Assembly: GCA_029266735.1 (NCBI GenBank)
Contig: JAQSWG010000019.1
Span: 1 to 64,000, forward strand
Direction of reading: 5' to 3'
Length of the DNA stretch: 64,000 nucleotides
From: Ornithinibacter sp.
GTDB taxonomy: Bacteria; Actinomycetota; Actinomycetes; Actinomycetales; Dermatophilaceae
The position numbers and the translations under genes are program-made. Each line of letters begins with the position of its first letter. The first letter of the stretch is position 1. The notes under the pieces were generated by a model. It ran no database searches and was not told where the DNA came from. It saw only the letters and a program-made list of their open reading frames with translations. Of the stretch, positions 11,967-20,966 are shown one piece after another.

Positions 11967-12884
11967 ATGTTCCCCACCCGTGCCCTTGCGGTGGCCGCAG
12001 CCGCCACGACCGCCTTGGCCCTCGGCGCCTGCGGCTCCGACTCACTGTCCGAGGGCGACTCCACGACCAGCGCCCCGGCCACATCCGCGGCCACCTCCGG
12101 CCCCGACGAGGCGCTCGTCGCCAAGCTGCCCGAGAAGATCAAGAGCGCCGGCACCATCGTGATCGGCACCGACGCCACCTACCAGCCGAACGAGTACCTC
12201 GACACCGACGGGAAGACCGTCGTCGGCATGGACGTCGACCTCTTCAACGCCGTGATGTCCAAGTTCGGCGTGAAGACCGAGTGGGTGCCCTCTGCGTTCG
12301 ACGCCATCATCCTCGGCGTGCAAAGCGGCAAGTACGACATCGGCATCTCGAGCTTCACCATCAACCCCGAGCGCCTGGAGCAGGCCACCATGGTGAGCTA
12401 CTTCAAGGCCGGGACGCAGTGGGTGACGCAGAAGGGCAACCCCAAGGGCGTGGACCCCGACGACGCGTGCGGCAAGACGGTCGCCGTGCAGAAGGGCACC
12501 GTGCAGGCCGACGAGGACCTCCCTGCCCGCAACAAGACGTGCACGGATGCCGGGAAGCCGGAGATCAAGGTCCTCGTCGACGCCGACCAGGCGAAGGTCA
12601 CGGCGACGGTTCAGTCCGGGAAGGCCGACGCGATGCTCGTCGACCTGCCCCCGGCCATCGCCGCGGTCGACCTCACCGGCGGCGCCCTCGAGCTGGTCGG
12701 CGAGCAGTACGACTCGGCGCCCTACGGCTACGTCCTCAAGAAGGAGGACACCGCCTTCGGCGAGGCCATCGTCGAGGCGCTCAAGCAGCTCAAGGCGGAG
12801 GGCACCTACGACGAGATCCTCACGCAGTGGAAGACCGAGGGCGGTGCCATCGACGACTTCGCGGTGAACCCGCAGGTGTCGTGA
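11967..12884 (+). CDS. ABC transporter substrate-binding lipoprotein, polar amino-acid type
   Basis: A 305-residue family 3 solute-binding protein. The N-terminus is a lipoprotein signal with lipobox LGAC near residue 20, followed by a Ser/Thr/Ala-rich linker. The binding domain shows IVIGTDATYQPNEY, GMDVDLFNAV and DIGISSFTINPERL, all typical of amino-acid receptors. AAAGGA precedes the ATG. It is the first gene of a transporter unit followed 4 nt later by the permease. The exact amino acid is unknown. Confidence 0.9.
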   Translation: MFPTRALAVAAAATTALALGACGSDSLSEGDSTTSAPATSAATSGPDEALVAKLPEKIKSAGTIVIGTDATYQPNEYLDTDGKTVVGMDVDLFNAVMSKFGVKTEWVPSAFDAIILGVQSGKYDIGISSFTINPERLEQATMVSYFKAGTQWVTQKGNPKGVDPDDACGKTVAVQKGTVQADEDLPARNKTCTDAGKPEIKVLVDADQAKVTATVQSGKADAMLVDLPPAIAAVDLTGGALELVGEQYDSAPYGYVLKKEDTAFGEAIVEALKQLKAEGTYDEILTQWKTEGGAIDDFAVNPQVS

Positions 12885-12888
12885 CCTC

Positions 12889-13833
12889 ATGACCTCGACC
12901 ACGTCGGACCGGCCGGGCGCGATCGACGCCCGACCGGTCCCGCACCCGCTGCGCTGGGTAGCCATGGTCGTCATCGCGGTTGTCGTCGCGATGCTCATCA
13001 GCTCGTTCGTCACGAACGACAAGTGGAACTTCCCGTTCGCGTTCGAGATCATGCAGCAGACCCCCGTCATCGAGGGTCTGTGGAAGGGCACCATCTTCGG
13101 CACGGTGGGGGCGATGGTCCTCGGCATCGCCCTGGGTGTCCTCATCGCCATCATGCGGCTGTCGGCCAACCCGGTCCTGCGTGGCGTCGCGTTCGTCTAC
13201 ACGTGGTTCTTCCGGGCCATCCCGCGCTACGTGCTGCTGGTCCTCTTGGGCACCGGCCTGGTGTTCCTCTACCCCGTCTTCGACATCGGCGTCCCCTTCG
13301 GCCAGCAGATCGCCGGCGTGCTCGGGCTGGAGAGCAACCTCACCTTCGCCCAGTTCGACTACCGGTCACTGTCGAGCACCATCTGGGTGGGCATCATCGG
13401 GTTGGGGCTCTCCGAGGCCGCCTACATGGCTGAGATCGCCCGCGCGGGCATCCTGTCGGTCGACCGGGGGCAGGCCGAGGCCGCCCAGGCGCTCGGGATG
13501 CCGCCCGGGCGCACGATGCGGCGCATCATCCTCCCCCAGGCGATGCGGGTCATCGTGCCGCCGACCGGGAACGAGACGATCGCGATGGTCAAGGACACCT
13601 CACTGCTCATTGCGGTACCCGTCATCGTCGAGCTGTTCTACCAGTCGTACCAGTTCGGGCAGCGGACCTTCCAGATCATGCCCGGCATCGTCGCGGCGAC
13701 CCTGTGGTACCTCATCGTCTGCTCCATCCTCATGGTCGGCCAGGCCTGGCTGGAGCGCTACTTCGGACGCGGCTTCGGAGCCGTGCCCACGAGGACCCAG
13801 CAGAAGCTCACGAAGATCGAGGCGGACCACTGA
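12889..13833 (+). CDS. Amino-acid ABC transporter permease
   Basis: A 314-residue inner-membrane permease of the HisM/GlnP type with several hydrophobic segments. The cytoplasmic EAA loop that contacts the ATPase is [19 protein letters not shown]. Only one permease is present, so a homodimer is likely. Its TGA overlaps the ATG of the ATPase gene (TGATG). Confidence 0.92.
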   Translation: MTSTTSDRPGAIDARPVPHPLRWVAMVVIAVVVAMLISSFVTNDKWNFPFAFEIMQQTPVIEGLWKGTIFGTVGAMVLGIALGVLIAIMRLSANPVLRGVAFVYTWFFRAIPRYVLLVLLGTGLVFLYPVFDIGVPFGQQIAGVLGLESNLTFAQFDYRSLSSTIWVGIIGLGLSEAAYMAEIARAGILSVDRGQAEAAQALGMPPGRTMRRIILPQAMRVIVPPTGNETIAMVKDTSLLIAVPVIVELFYQSYQFGQRTFQIMPGIVAATLWYLIVCSILMVGQAWLERYFGRGFGAVPTRTQQKLTKIEADH

Positions 13834-14774
13834 TGAGCCAGACGACCACCGGAGCGCACCCCGACGCCACGTCGGCACCGTCGGACCAGGCACTCGTCCA
13901 CGCCGTCAACGTGACCAAGGCCTTCCACGGCACCGAGGTGCTCAAGGGCATCGACATGGACGTGCACCGGGGCGAGGTCGTGGTGCTCTGCGGCCCCTCC
14001 GGCTCGGGCAAGACGACCTTCCTGCGCTGCATCAACCAGCTCGAGACCATCGACGGCGGCCGCATCTTCGTCGATGGCGATCTCATGGGCTACGAGGACC
14101 GTGGCGGTACCCTGCACCGGCTCCCGGACAAGCGCATCGCCGCGCAGCGTCGCGACATCGGCATGTGCTTCCAGCGCTTCAACCTCTTCCCCCACAAGAC
14201 GGTCCTCGCGAACATCATCGAGGCGCCGAGGCAGGTGAAAGGCACCTCCCGGCGGGAGGCCGAGGCCAAGGCGCACGAGCTCCTGGAGCAGGTCGGGCTC
14301 GGGGACAAGCCGTCGGCGTACCCAGCGCAGCTGTCCGGCGGCCAGCAGCAGCGAGTGGCGATCGCCCGGGCGCTGGCGATGGACCCGAAGCTCATGCTCT
14401 TCGACGAGCCCACGAGCGCCCTGGACCCCGAGCTCGTCGGCGAGGTGCTCAAGGTGATGCGCGACCTGGCCAAGGGCGGGATGACGATGATCGTCGTCAC
14501 GCACGAGATGGGCTTCGCACGTGAGGTCGCGGACCGCGTGGTCTTCATCGACGGCGGTGTCGTCATCGAGCACGGCCCGCCGAACCAGTGCCTCCTGAAC
14601 CCCCAGCACCCGCGCACCCGCGCCTTCCTGTCCCGGATGCGGCAGGAGGAGGCGGCGCACGCCGAGGCCGTCGTCGCGACGGTGACCGGCAAGGCCAGCG
14701 CCCTCGAGGCCGTCGCCGCCCCGGACGACGGGGCCGCGCCCGAGGAGGCGGCCGGCCGGCCTCCGAGTGCATGA
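13833..14774 (+). CDS. Amino-acid ABC transporter ATP-binding protein
   Basis: A 313-residue GlnQ/HisP-type ATPase. It has Walker [10 protein letters not shown], signature LSGGQQQR, Walker B LMLFDEPT and the switch His in VVTHEMGF. An Ala-rich tail of about 40 residues follows the core. Its stop overlaps the start of the peptidase gene (ATGA at 14771-14774). Confidence 0.93.
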   Translation: MSQTTTGAHPDATSAPSDQALVHAVNVTKAFHGTEVLKGIDMDVHRGEVVVLCGPSGSGKTTFLRCINQLETIDGGRIFVDGDLMGYEDRGGTLHRLPDKRIAAQRRDIGMCFQRFNLFPHKTVLANIIEAPRQVKGTSRREAEAKAHELLEQVGLGDKPSAYPAQLSGGQQQRVAIARALAMDPKLMLFDEPTSALDPELVGEVLKVMRDLAKGGMTMIVVTHEMGFAREVADRVVFIDGGVVIEHGPPNQCLLNPQHPRTRAFLSRMRQEEAAHAEAVVATVTGKASALEAVAAPDDGAAPEEAAGRPPSA

Positions 14775-15121
14775 GCCCGTGGAGGTCGGTGCTGTCTCGC
14801 CTGCCACGGCCGGCACTGGTCCGCGTGCGCGGCCGGTCCATGTGGCCGACCTACCGTGAGGGCGACGTCCTCCTGGTCATCGCGGGGGCGCCGCCGCGCG
14901 CCGGTCGCGCCGCCGTCGTGAGGCTGCCCCGGGACGGTGCCGGCCGGGCCCGCCCGCTCTCCGTCAAGCGCCTCACGCGCCCGGATCCCGAGCGCCCCGG
15001 GCACTGGTGGGTGGGCTCGGACAACTCGGTCGAGGGGGTCAGCTCCCTCGACGTCGGCACCCTGACCAGCGAGGACGTCGTGGCGGTCGTCGCCTGTCGG
15101 GTGCGCCGAGGCCTGGGGTAG
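14771..15121 (+). CDS. sodX: S26-family signal peptidase, Ni-superoxide dismutase maturation protease type
   Basis: A 116-residue short peptidase. The catalytic Ser23 is in [12 protein letters not shown] and Lys66 in PLSVKRLT, the Ser-Lys dyad of type I signal peptidases. It lacks clear transmembrane segments. It lies 38 bp before sodN; in this family the enzyme removes the SodN leader so that His1 becomes the new N-terminus. It overlaps the ATPase stop by ATGA, so it is read through from the transporter genes. Confidence 0.85.
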   Translation: MSPWRSVLSRLPRPALVRVRGRSMWPTYREGDVLLVIAGAPPRAGRAAVVRLPRDGAGRARPLSVKRLTRPDPERPGHWWVGSDNSVEGVSSLDVGTLTSEDVVAVVACRVRRGLG

Positions 15122-15159
15122 GTTGGTTCGGACCGCAGGCCCGACCCGAGGAGAGACCC

Positions 15160-15555
15160 ATGCTGTCCCTGTTCCGCATCACCGACGTCTCGGCGCACTG
15201 CGACCTGCCGTGCGGCGTCTACGACCCCGCGCAGGCGCGCATCGAGGCCGAGTCGATCAAGGCGATCATCGCCAAGGTCGCCGACAACCCCGATCCCGAC
15301 TTCCGGATGCGCGCGACGATCATCAAGGAGCAGCGCTCAGAGCTCGTCAAGCACCACCTGTGGGTCCTCTGGACCGACTACTTCAAGGCGCCGCACTTCG
15401 AGAAGTACCCGCAGCTGCACACCCTCTTCAACGAGGCGACCAAGCTCGCCGGTGCGGCGGGGACGAAGGGTGAGTTCGACGCAGGGAAGGCCGACGAGCT
15501 CCTCGGGAAGATCGACGAGATCGCCCGCGTCTTCGCCGAGACGAAGGCCGCCTGA
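15160..15555 (+). CDS. sodN: Nickel superoxide dismutase
   Basis: Cytosolic Ni-dependent dismutation of superoxide. The precursor has 131 residues. A 12-residue leader ends before His13; cleavage exposes HCDLPCGVY, the nickel hook, with His1, Cys2 and Cys6 as mature ligands. The remainder is the conserved four-helix body with EKYPQLHTLFNEATK. The ATG has a strong ribosome site GAGGAGA. I see no obvious Nur operator upstream. Confidence 0.96.
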   Translation: MLSLFRITDVSAHCDLPCGVYDPAQARIEAESIKAIIAKVADNPDPDFRMRATIIKEQRSELVKHHLWVLWTDYFKAPHFEKYPQLHTLFNEATKLAGAAGTKGEFDAGKADELLGKIDEIARVFAETKAA

Positions 15556-15585
15556 CCGGTGGCGTGACCGTCGCCCGACCGACGT

Positions 15586-15622
15586 CACGAGGCGCCCGCG
15601 GCCCGGCCGTGGGCGCCTCGTG
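15586..15622. terminator. Bidirectional hairpin between sodN and manA
   Basis: The arms CACGAGGCGCCC and GGGCGCCTCGTG form 12 perfect base pairs around a 13-nt GC-rich loop. It lies between two convergent genes and has no T-run, as is common in actinomycetes. Confidence 0.7.
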
Positions 15623-15647
15623 CGTGCCTGCGCGGGTTCCAGCCGGC

Positions 15648-16802
15648 TCAGAAGTGGGGGACCGAGACGAGGTACACCTCTCCGGCTCCGTCCAGCAGCA
15701 CCTGCCCCTCGCCTGCTGGAACGAAGGCGGAGCCGGCGTCACCGAGCTCGAGGGTGCCGGAGCGGCTGCTCAGGGTGACCCGTCCGCGGAGGCAGAACAC
15801 GATGCGGGGTGAGCCGTCCGCGGGAAGGGGGCGCCGGGGGGTGACCCGGTGCAGGCGGAACCGGTCCGACGCTGTGTCGAACACCTCGAGGCCCGGTTCT
15901 ACCGAGCGACCGCGACCCGGGATGCCGTCGGCGAGCGGGTCAACCACTCGGAGCAGCTCGGGCACGTTGACCTCCTTGCTCGTCAGTCCCGCTCGCACGA
16001 CGTTGTCCGAGTTGGCGAGGACCTCGATGCCAAGCCCCCTCACATAGGAGTGCAGCACCCCCGCAGCGACGTCGATGAACTCCCCCGGGTGGAGGACACG
16101 GTGGTGCATGAGGAGCAGGACGACGAGACCGATGTCGTCCGGATGGTCCTCCGCCACGGCGACGATCGCGGCACTGGCCGCCCCCAGCTCACCCTCGGAC
16201 GCCCCCAGCCGCACGCAGGCGGCCACGACCTGCCTCGCGAAGTCGGCCGCCTCCCACGGGGGCGTGGCCAGCACGCCGGCAAGGACAGCGTGCAGCCGAT
16301 CCTCCGCCTCGGCGGCACGCCGGACGATCGCCGTGAGCCGCCCGACGCCGAGGGCCGCGGCGATCTCGGCGACCTCGTTGTACGGCCGCATGCCGACGAA
16401 CACCTCGAAGGGTGCGGTGGCGAGCAGGAGCTCCGGTTTGGCCTCGTCGTCGACGTACACCGTGTCGCCCGTCACGGCCCGCACCGCCCTGGCCCGCTCG
16501 GCGGTGGGGTGCACCTGGATCGAGATGGCGCGACCGGGCGCGAGCACCTTGAGGAGGTACGGAAGCCGGGCCCCGAAGTGCTCGACGCACCACTCGCCCA
16601 GCTCGCCCACCGGATCGGCGGCGACGACCGCGGCGAGGTCAGGGGCACCCGGTCGGTCCGTGACCGACGGGCCTGCCTCGTGTGCGCCCATCCACAGCTC
16701 CGACTCCGGCTCCGGGCTCGGGATACCGCGTCCCTGGAGGCTCGCGATAGCGACGTGTGAGCCCCAGGAGTCCGTGAAGACCACGGGTGTCAGGTGATCC
16801 AC
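15648..16802 (-). CDS. manA: Mannose-6-phosphate isomerase, class I
   Basis: Interconverts mannose-6-phosphate and fructose-6-phosphate, feeding GDP-mannose and glycan synthesis. It is a 384-residue cupin metalloenzyme. Zinc ligands are visible: Gln96 and His98 in SIQVHP, Glu124 in AKPELLL and the His of AAGVLHSYV. The later stretch IEVLANSDNVVRAGLT is diagnostic. The GTG start follows GGAGAGG. Confidence 0.92.
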   Translation of the reverse strand: MDHLTPVVFTDSWGSHVAIASLQGRGIPSPEPESELWMGAHEAGPSVTDRPGAPDLAAVVAADPVGELGEWCVEHFGARLPYLLKVLAPGRAISIQVHPTAERARAVRAVTGDTVYVDDEAKPELLLATAPFEVFVGMRPYNEVAEIAAALGVGRLTAIVRRAAEAEDRLHAVLAGVLATPPWEAADFARQVVAACVRLGASEGELGAASAAIVAVAEDHPDDIGLVVLLLMHHRVLHPGEFIDVAAGVLHSYVRGLGIEVLANSDNVVRAGLTSKEVNVPELLRVVDPLADGIPGRGRSVEPGLEVFDTASDRFRLHRVTPRRPLPADGSPRIVFCLRGRVTLSSRSGTLELGDAGSAFVPAGEGQVLLDGAGEVYLVSVPHF

Positions 16803-16838
16803 GGGACCTCTCCGGAACGGGTCGGGGCGGCCCCGATG

Positions 16839-18188
16839 TTAGCGCCCGGCAGGCTCCCGCTCCTGGACCCGCCCCACCATGGCGTCGGCAGTCGCCACCG
16901 CGAGTGCCTCCACGACCTGGGGGTCGTACTCGTAGCCGAGGCCGAGGTGGATCCGTTCCATGGCGGCGAGCGATGTCCTGGGGTGGGACCGTCCACCGGT
17001 GAGGTCGTCGAAGGCGTTGGCGACCTTGATGATCCGGCTCGGCAGGGGCACGACCTCACCGAGCTCGCGCACCTGGCGGTACGGCGTGGTCTGTGCCTCG
17101 ACATAGTCGGCCACAAGGTCCAGGCCCTCCGCATGGCGGACGATGCGGGCCCCTTCCACCGCGATGTCCCGCTGGTCGCTCGGTGCCGCGAGAACCGTGG
17201 CGCCGCCGGGGATCGGCTGCCGCAGGGAGAGCTGGCCGAGGTCGTGGAGGAGGGCGGCGTACTCGAGGTCGCGCAGCTCGCGGTCGGAGAGGCCGAGCAG
17301 GCGGCCGATGCGCACGCTGAGGTCCGCGACCCGCTCCGCGTGAGCGACGGGGGTGTACCCGCCGTGCTCCGTCAGCTGGGACAGGGTGGCGATCGTCTGG
17401 CGGTAGGTCATGCGGTTGCGGGCATACCGCTCGACGGCGACGTAGGTGATGGCCAGCGGGAAGAGTGCCGCGGGCAGCGAGGCCAGGCCGAAGACCGGGG
17501 CCATGAGGGCGACCAGGGGACCGGAGGTGACGACGGCGAAGGTGAGCGGGGCGACCTCACCGGTCTCGTCCCGCAGGGCTGCCGACCACGGAGTGCGTTG
17601 GCGCTCGGCGCGTACCGCCGACGACAGGACGATCTCCACGACGAGGCCGATGGCGGCAACGACGACCATCGACGTCGCGACGAGTGGTCGGGGGACGTCC
17701 TGGTCGAGGGTCAGGTCCCAGAGCGATCCCCTGTCGCCCCCCACGTCCCGGGTCAGGACGGCTGCCACCGCGACACCGATGAGCCGGGCCGCCAGCTGGT
17801 CGACCCCCGCAGGCCCGCCGCGCACCCGCCGGACCACCGCCGCGATGCCGAGACCGGCGGCGACGAGGAGCACGACGAACCCACTCGGCACGTCGAAGTC
17901 CGGCTCGCCGTCGATCTGGCAGAGGAAGGCGACGGCCAGGGCCGACGCGGAGGCGAGCGGGGCCGCGTCCCGCCCACTCGGCATCGGGAGCCGCACGAGC
18001 TCGCCGACGGTGACGGCGACGACGAAGGCGAGAACCGTCACCTCGTGCACGGTGATGAGCTCGCCGAGCTCCCGACCACCGGCCAGGACGCCCTGGCCGA
18101 GGACGAGGACCCCCACAGCGAGAACCGTCCAGGCCATCGGCCGATCCGATCGTACGGCTCGCACCGTTCCTGCCGTCCGCCCCCTCAC
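16839..18188 (-). CDS. Membrane HD-domain phosphohydrolase
   Basis: A 449-residue protein with an N-terminal region of several hydrophobic segments and a C-terminal HD domain from about residue 285 (HAERVADLSVRIGR, then LLHDLGQLSL). The metal-binding His and His-Asp pair are present. The HD-GYP-type Lys after the HD pair is Gln (HDLGQ) and there is no GYP motif, so cyclic-di-GMP activity is doubtful. The GTG start overlaps the stop of the similar upstream gene (GTGA). Confidence 0.78.
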   Translation of the reverse strand: MRGRTAGTVRAVRSDRPMAWTVLAVGVLVLGQGVLAGGRELGELITVHEVTVLAFVVAVTVGELVRLPMPSGRDAAPLASASALAVAFLCQIDGEPDFDVPSGFVVLLVAAGLGIAAVVRRVRGGPAGVDQLAARLIGVAVAAVLTRDVGGDRGSLWDLTLDQDVPRPLVATSMVVVAAIGLVVEIVLSSAVRAERQRTPWSAALRDETGEVAPLTFAVVTSGPLVALMAPVFGLASLPAALFPLAITYVAVERYARNRMTYRQTIATLSQLTEHGGYTPVAHAERVADLSVRIGRLLGLSDRELRDLEYAALLHDLGQLSLRQPIPGGATVLAAPSDQRDIAVEGARIVRHAEGLDLVADYVEAQTTPYRQVRELGEVVPLPSRIIKVANAFDDLTGGRSHPRTSLAAMERIHLGLGYEYDPQVVEALAVATADAMVGRVQEREPAGR

Positions 18189-19459
18189 GTGCTCGGCCCG
18201 CCGGTCCGGCCGATCGCGTGCTCCAGGGCCCCGACGAGCTCACGGCGACGTTCTGACGCACCGCCCAGAGTACGCAGGGCGTCCTCCGGCTCGAGGACAG
18301 CCCCGTCCGGAGTGCCCACCTCGGTCAGGAGGTCGTACTCGTCCGCCAGACCGACGATGCGCGCGGGCAGGTCGTCCGTCTCGATGGCGCCCTCGAGGAG
18401 ATGGGCCTCTCGGTGGCGGCTGATGGCGTCGAGCGACCCTGACAGGAAGCTGAGGTCGCGCAGCAGGTCAGCGCCACGTGCCGGGTAGCTGCGGACCAGG
18501 TCTCCACCGGTGTCCTCCCCACCGCGCACCAGGGGGGTCGGCAGCGTCGTCTGGCCAAGGTCATGGAGCATTCCGGCGACCCGCGTGTCCGCGACCACCT
18601 GGCCGCGCAGCCCGAGGTGCTCGGCCATGCGGGCGCTGAGGTCGGCCACCCGCTCACTATGTCCCGTGAGGTGGGGGGCCTTGGCCTCGACGGCCGCCAC
18701 GAGCACGTGGAGGGCGCGCTCGTGCGCCTTGAACTCCTCCGCATACTGCAGGTAGGCCCACCGGGCCACGAGGAGGGGCGGCAGGATGAGGGCGACGCTC
18801 GCCGGCCCCACGTCGGCGGGCTGCCACAGCACGACGAGGAGGAACGCGACGACGCCGTACCCGAGGTACGCCGGGCCGGTACTGCCGAGGAGCCGGAGCA
18901 TCTGGTTCCGCATGGGTGCGCCACCGGCGACCCGGATCACCCCGGCCAGCAGGACGAGGTTGACCGCCACCTGGACCAGGTCCGCGACGAAGACGGGTAT
19001 CGCGATCTGGCGCATGATCTCCCACGCGCCGATCACGTCGCTGCTGTCGCGCGGACCGCCCGCCGCGCGGTACGCGGCGCCGCCCAGCACGCCGAGGGCC
19101 GCGGACATCCCGGTGTTGAAGACGCGGGCCCGTAGGGGGACCTTCCCCCGCTGGAGGGGGCCGACGAGGATGCCGACGATTCCCGCGCCGGCAGGGCCGA
19201 GCAGGGCCATGGCGGCGAGCAGGACGATGCTCGAGAAGGTCAGGGTGACGTTGTTCGCCACGACGATGCGTCCCGACCACCACGTCAGCACCGCAAGGAA
19301 CCCGAGCACGACGAGCGGGCCGTCGATGACGAGACCCTCGCGGATCACCGCGGCGGTGGTGAGACCGATCCCCAGGGCGGCGACGAGGCCGATGTAGACG
19401 GTCGTTGCCGGCGTACCACGTGCCGGGGGACGGCTCTGCCCGCCGGACTCAGCCGTCAC
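18185..19459 (-). CDS. Membrane HD-domain phosphohydrolase, paralogue
   Basis: A 424-residue multi-span membrane protein of the same build as its downstream neighbour. Hydrophobic segments fill roughly the first 220 residues, then HSERVADLSARMAEHLGL and MLHDLGQTTL form the HD site. It also has HDLGQ rather than HDIGK. The two genes overlap by 4 bp and should be co-translated. The paralogy suggests a tandem duplication with a sensor-like membrane part; the signal is unknown. Confidence 0.78.
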   Translation of the reverse strand: MTAESGGQSRPPARGTPATTVYIGLVAALGIGLTTAAVIREGLVIDGPLVVLGFLAVLTWWSGRIVVANNVTLTFSSIVLLAAMALLGPAGAGIVGILVGPLQRGKVPLRARVFNTGMSAALGVLGGAAYRAAGGPRDSSDVIGAWEIMRQIAIPVFVADLVQVAVNLVLLAGVIRVAGGAPMRNQMLRLLGSTGPAYLGYGVVAFLLVVLWQPADVGPASVALILPPLLVARWAYLQYAEEFKAHERALHVLVAAVEAKAPHLTGHSERVADLSARMAEHLGLRGQVVADTRVAGMLHDLGQTTLPTPLVRGGEDTGGDLVRSYPARGADLLRDLSFLSGSLDAISRHREAHLLEGAIETDDLPARIVGLADEYDLLTEVGTPDGAVLEPEDALRTLGGASERRRELVGALEHAIGRTGGPST

Positions 19460-19470
19460 AGGTCACCGCA

Positions 19471-19608
19471 TCACGGAAGCCAGTGCCAGTTCTCCATCTT
19501 GACGATGACGCCACTCTTGTCCGTGGGGGCGGCGTCGGCGGCGGCCGGGACGAGCGCGGCCATAGCCACGAGCAACGTCGCGGCGACGAGGGAGCGCATC
19601 CTGCTCAT
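19471..19608 (-). CDS. Small secreted peptide precursor, unknown
   Basis: A 45-codon ORF that I do not recognise. It starts MSRMRSLVAATLLVAMAALV, a textbook signal peptide with a basic n-region and hydrophobic core, and has an Ala-X-Ala site (AAADAA). Cleavage there would release a peptide of about 19 residues beginning near APTDKSG and ending ENWHWLP. The ribosome site AAAGGA stands upstream of the ATG. It ends 11 bp before the HD-domain gene pair on the same strand, so it may lead that operon. Confidence 0.65.
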   Translation of the reverse strand: MSRMRSLVAATLLVAMAALVPAAADAAPTDKSGVIVKMENWHWLP

Positions 19609-19758
19609 GAGGGGTGTTCCTTTCCGAGGGGGTACCAGGGCCGCTGTCCGGGGCGGCTCTCCCGATGCCTGAAGTCTCGCATGGGCTCCGGTGTGCCACA
19701 ATCTGTGGGACCGGCGTCTCATGACGGCCCGACGGACCGACCCGACGAAAGGCACCCG

Positions 19759-19833
19759 ATGAGCAAGCGCGCCCGCAAGCGCCGCTCGCGCAAGGGCAAC
19801 AAGGCCAACCACGGCCGAAAGCCGAACGCCTGA
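19759..19833 (+). CDS. Ribosomal protein bL37
   Basis: A 24-residue, extremely basic peptide beginning MSKRARKRRSRKGNK and ending NHGRKPNA. The pattern matches the actinobacterial-specific 50S protein bL37 known from mycobacterial ribosome structures. AAAGG precedes the ATG by about 7 nt, and a strong terminator follows 10 bp after the stop, so it is a stand-alone gene. Confidence 0.85.
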   Translation: MSKRARKRRSRKGNKANHGRKPNA

Positions 19834-19843
19834 GCGCAACGAC

Positions 19844-19877
19844 GACGCCCGGTGTGCCGACAGGCACACCGGGCGTC
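19844..19877 (+). terminator. Terminator hairpin after bL37
   Basis: A 15-bp perfect stem (GACGCCCGGTGTGCC with its complement) and a 4-nt GACA loop lie directly behind the bL37 stop. No T-run follows. Confidence 0.75.
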
Positions 19878-19974
19878 ATGCTCGAGGCGGTGTCGCGGGG
19901 GTGAGTGCGTCGTCTCGATGGGCCGCCCCGGTGGCGCCCTCTCACCGCGCGTCGGTCTCACGCAGTGGACCTCG

Positions 19975-20244
19975 TCAGCCGTCGTGCTCCAGGCGGACGG
20001 TGGTGATGCGCTGCATGATCTGCAGGCGGACCGCCAGGGGGGCGGTCTCCCCGGAGCAGGAACGGCGCACGACCTGCTTGAGGGCCACGTCGAGGTCGTG
20101 CTCTGCGAGACAGGGTTGGCACTCGCCGAGGTGCGCCGCGACCCGACGCACGTCCTCGGGGCTCATCTCCCCGTCGAGGTACTCGTAGATGCGGTGCAGG
20201 ACCTCGGAGCAGTCACCGTGACCGGCGTGGGCGTCCTGGGTCAT
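19975..20244 (-). CDS. rsrA: Redox-sensing anti-sigma factor
   Basis: An 89-residue zinc-binding anti-sigma factor of the RsrA/RshA type, which holds SigR and releases it upon disulfide stress. The HX3CX2C motif is His38, Cys42 and Cys45 in HLGECQPC. Cys12 and Cys63 match the redox-active positions of RsrA. The start overlaps the sigR stop (ATGA), giving equimolar coupled synthesis. Confidence 0.92.
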   Translation of the reverse strand: MTQDAHAGHGDCSEVLHRIYEYLDGEMSPEDVRRVAAHLGECQPCLAEHDLDVALKQVVRRSCSGETAPLAVRLQIMQRITTVRLEHDG

Positions 20245-20876
20245 GACTCCTCCTCCGTGCCGAAGCCGCGCTCGCGCGCATACCCCGTGAGCAGGCCGCG
20301 CAGCAGCCGTCGCCCGCGGTGCAGACGGGACATCACGGTCCCGATGGGGGTCCCCATGATCTCGGCGATCTCCTTGTACGCGAAGCCCTCGACGTCAGCG
20401 AGGTAGACGGCCATCCTGAAGTCCTCCGGAAGCTCCTGGAGGGCACGCTTGACCTCGGTGTCGGGCAGGTGCTCGAGCGCCTGGACCTCCGCCGACTTCA
20501 ACCCTGCGGACGTGTGCGACTCCGCGCGGGCGAGCTGGTAGTCCTCGACCTCGGCGGCGTCGGACTGCAGCGGCTCCCGCTGCCGCTTGCGGTAGGTGTT
20601 GATGTAGGTGTTGGTGAGGATGCGGTACATCCACGCCTTGAGGTTCGTGCCCGGCTGGTACTGGTGGAAGGCGGCATACGCCTTCGCGTAGGTCTCCTGC
20701 AGGAGGTCCTCGGCGTCGGCCGGGTTGCGGGTCGTGCGCATCGCGGCGGCATAGAGCTGGTCGAGCAGCGGCAGCGCCTCGCGCTCGAAGCGCGCCTGGC
20801 GCTCGGCAGTGGTCTCGGTGGCGACGTCGACCTCGACGGTCGCAGTGTCCTCGAGGGGGGTCGGTGGAGTGCTCAT
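20241..20876 (-). CDS. sigR: ECF RNA polymerase sigma factor SigR/SigH
   Basis: A 211-residue ECF sigma factor that directs the thiol-oxidative stress response. Region 2 includes [17 protein letters not shown] and [20 protein letters not shown]; region 4 includes [20 protein letters not shown] and [16 protein letters not shown]. The ATG at 20876 was chosen because the in-frame ATG at 20990 lies inside the -35 box of the autoregulatory promoter. A GTG at 20930 could give a longer form, as known for Streptomyces SigR. Confidence 0.94.
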   Translation of the reverse strand: MSTPPTPLEDTATVEVDVATETTAERQARFEREALPLLDQLYAAAMRTTRNPADAEDLLQETYAKAYAAFHQYQPGTNLKAWMYRILTNTYINTYRKRQREPLQSDAAEVEDYQLARAESHTSAGLKSAEVQALEHLPDTEVKRALQELPEDFRMAVYLADVEGFAYKEIAEIMGTPIGTVMSRLHRGRRLLRGLLTGYARERGFGTEEES

Positions 20877-20889
20877 CGTCTCCAAGCCT

Positions 20890-20903
20890 AACCGGGCCCG
20901 GTT
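20890..20903. repeat. Perfect 14-bp palindrome in the sigR leader
   Basis: AACCGGGCCCGGTT lies 13 bp upstream of the sigR ATG and downstream of the predicted transcription start. It could bind a dimeric regulator, or fold in RNA near the ribosome site. Confidence 0.5.
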
Positions 20904-20966
20904 GGGGGCTGAGGTGTCGAGGACGAACACGGGATGCCTTTCCGGAGGCGGCTCGGACAGGTCGGT

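Noticed and set aside
15556-15650. A nickel-responsive Nur operator around sodN
   Set aside because: I looked for a TTGCAA-type inverted repeat before and after sodN and found none.
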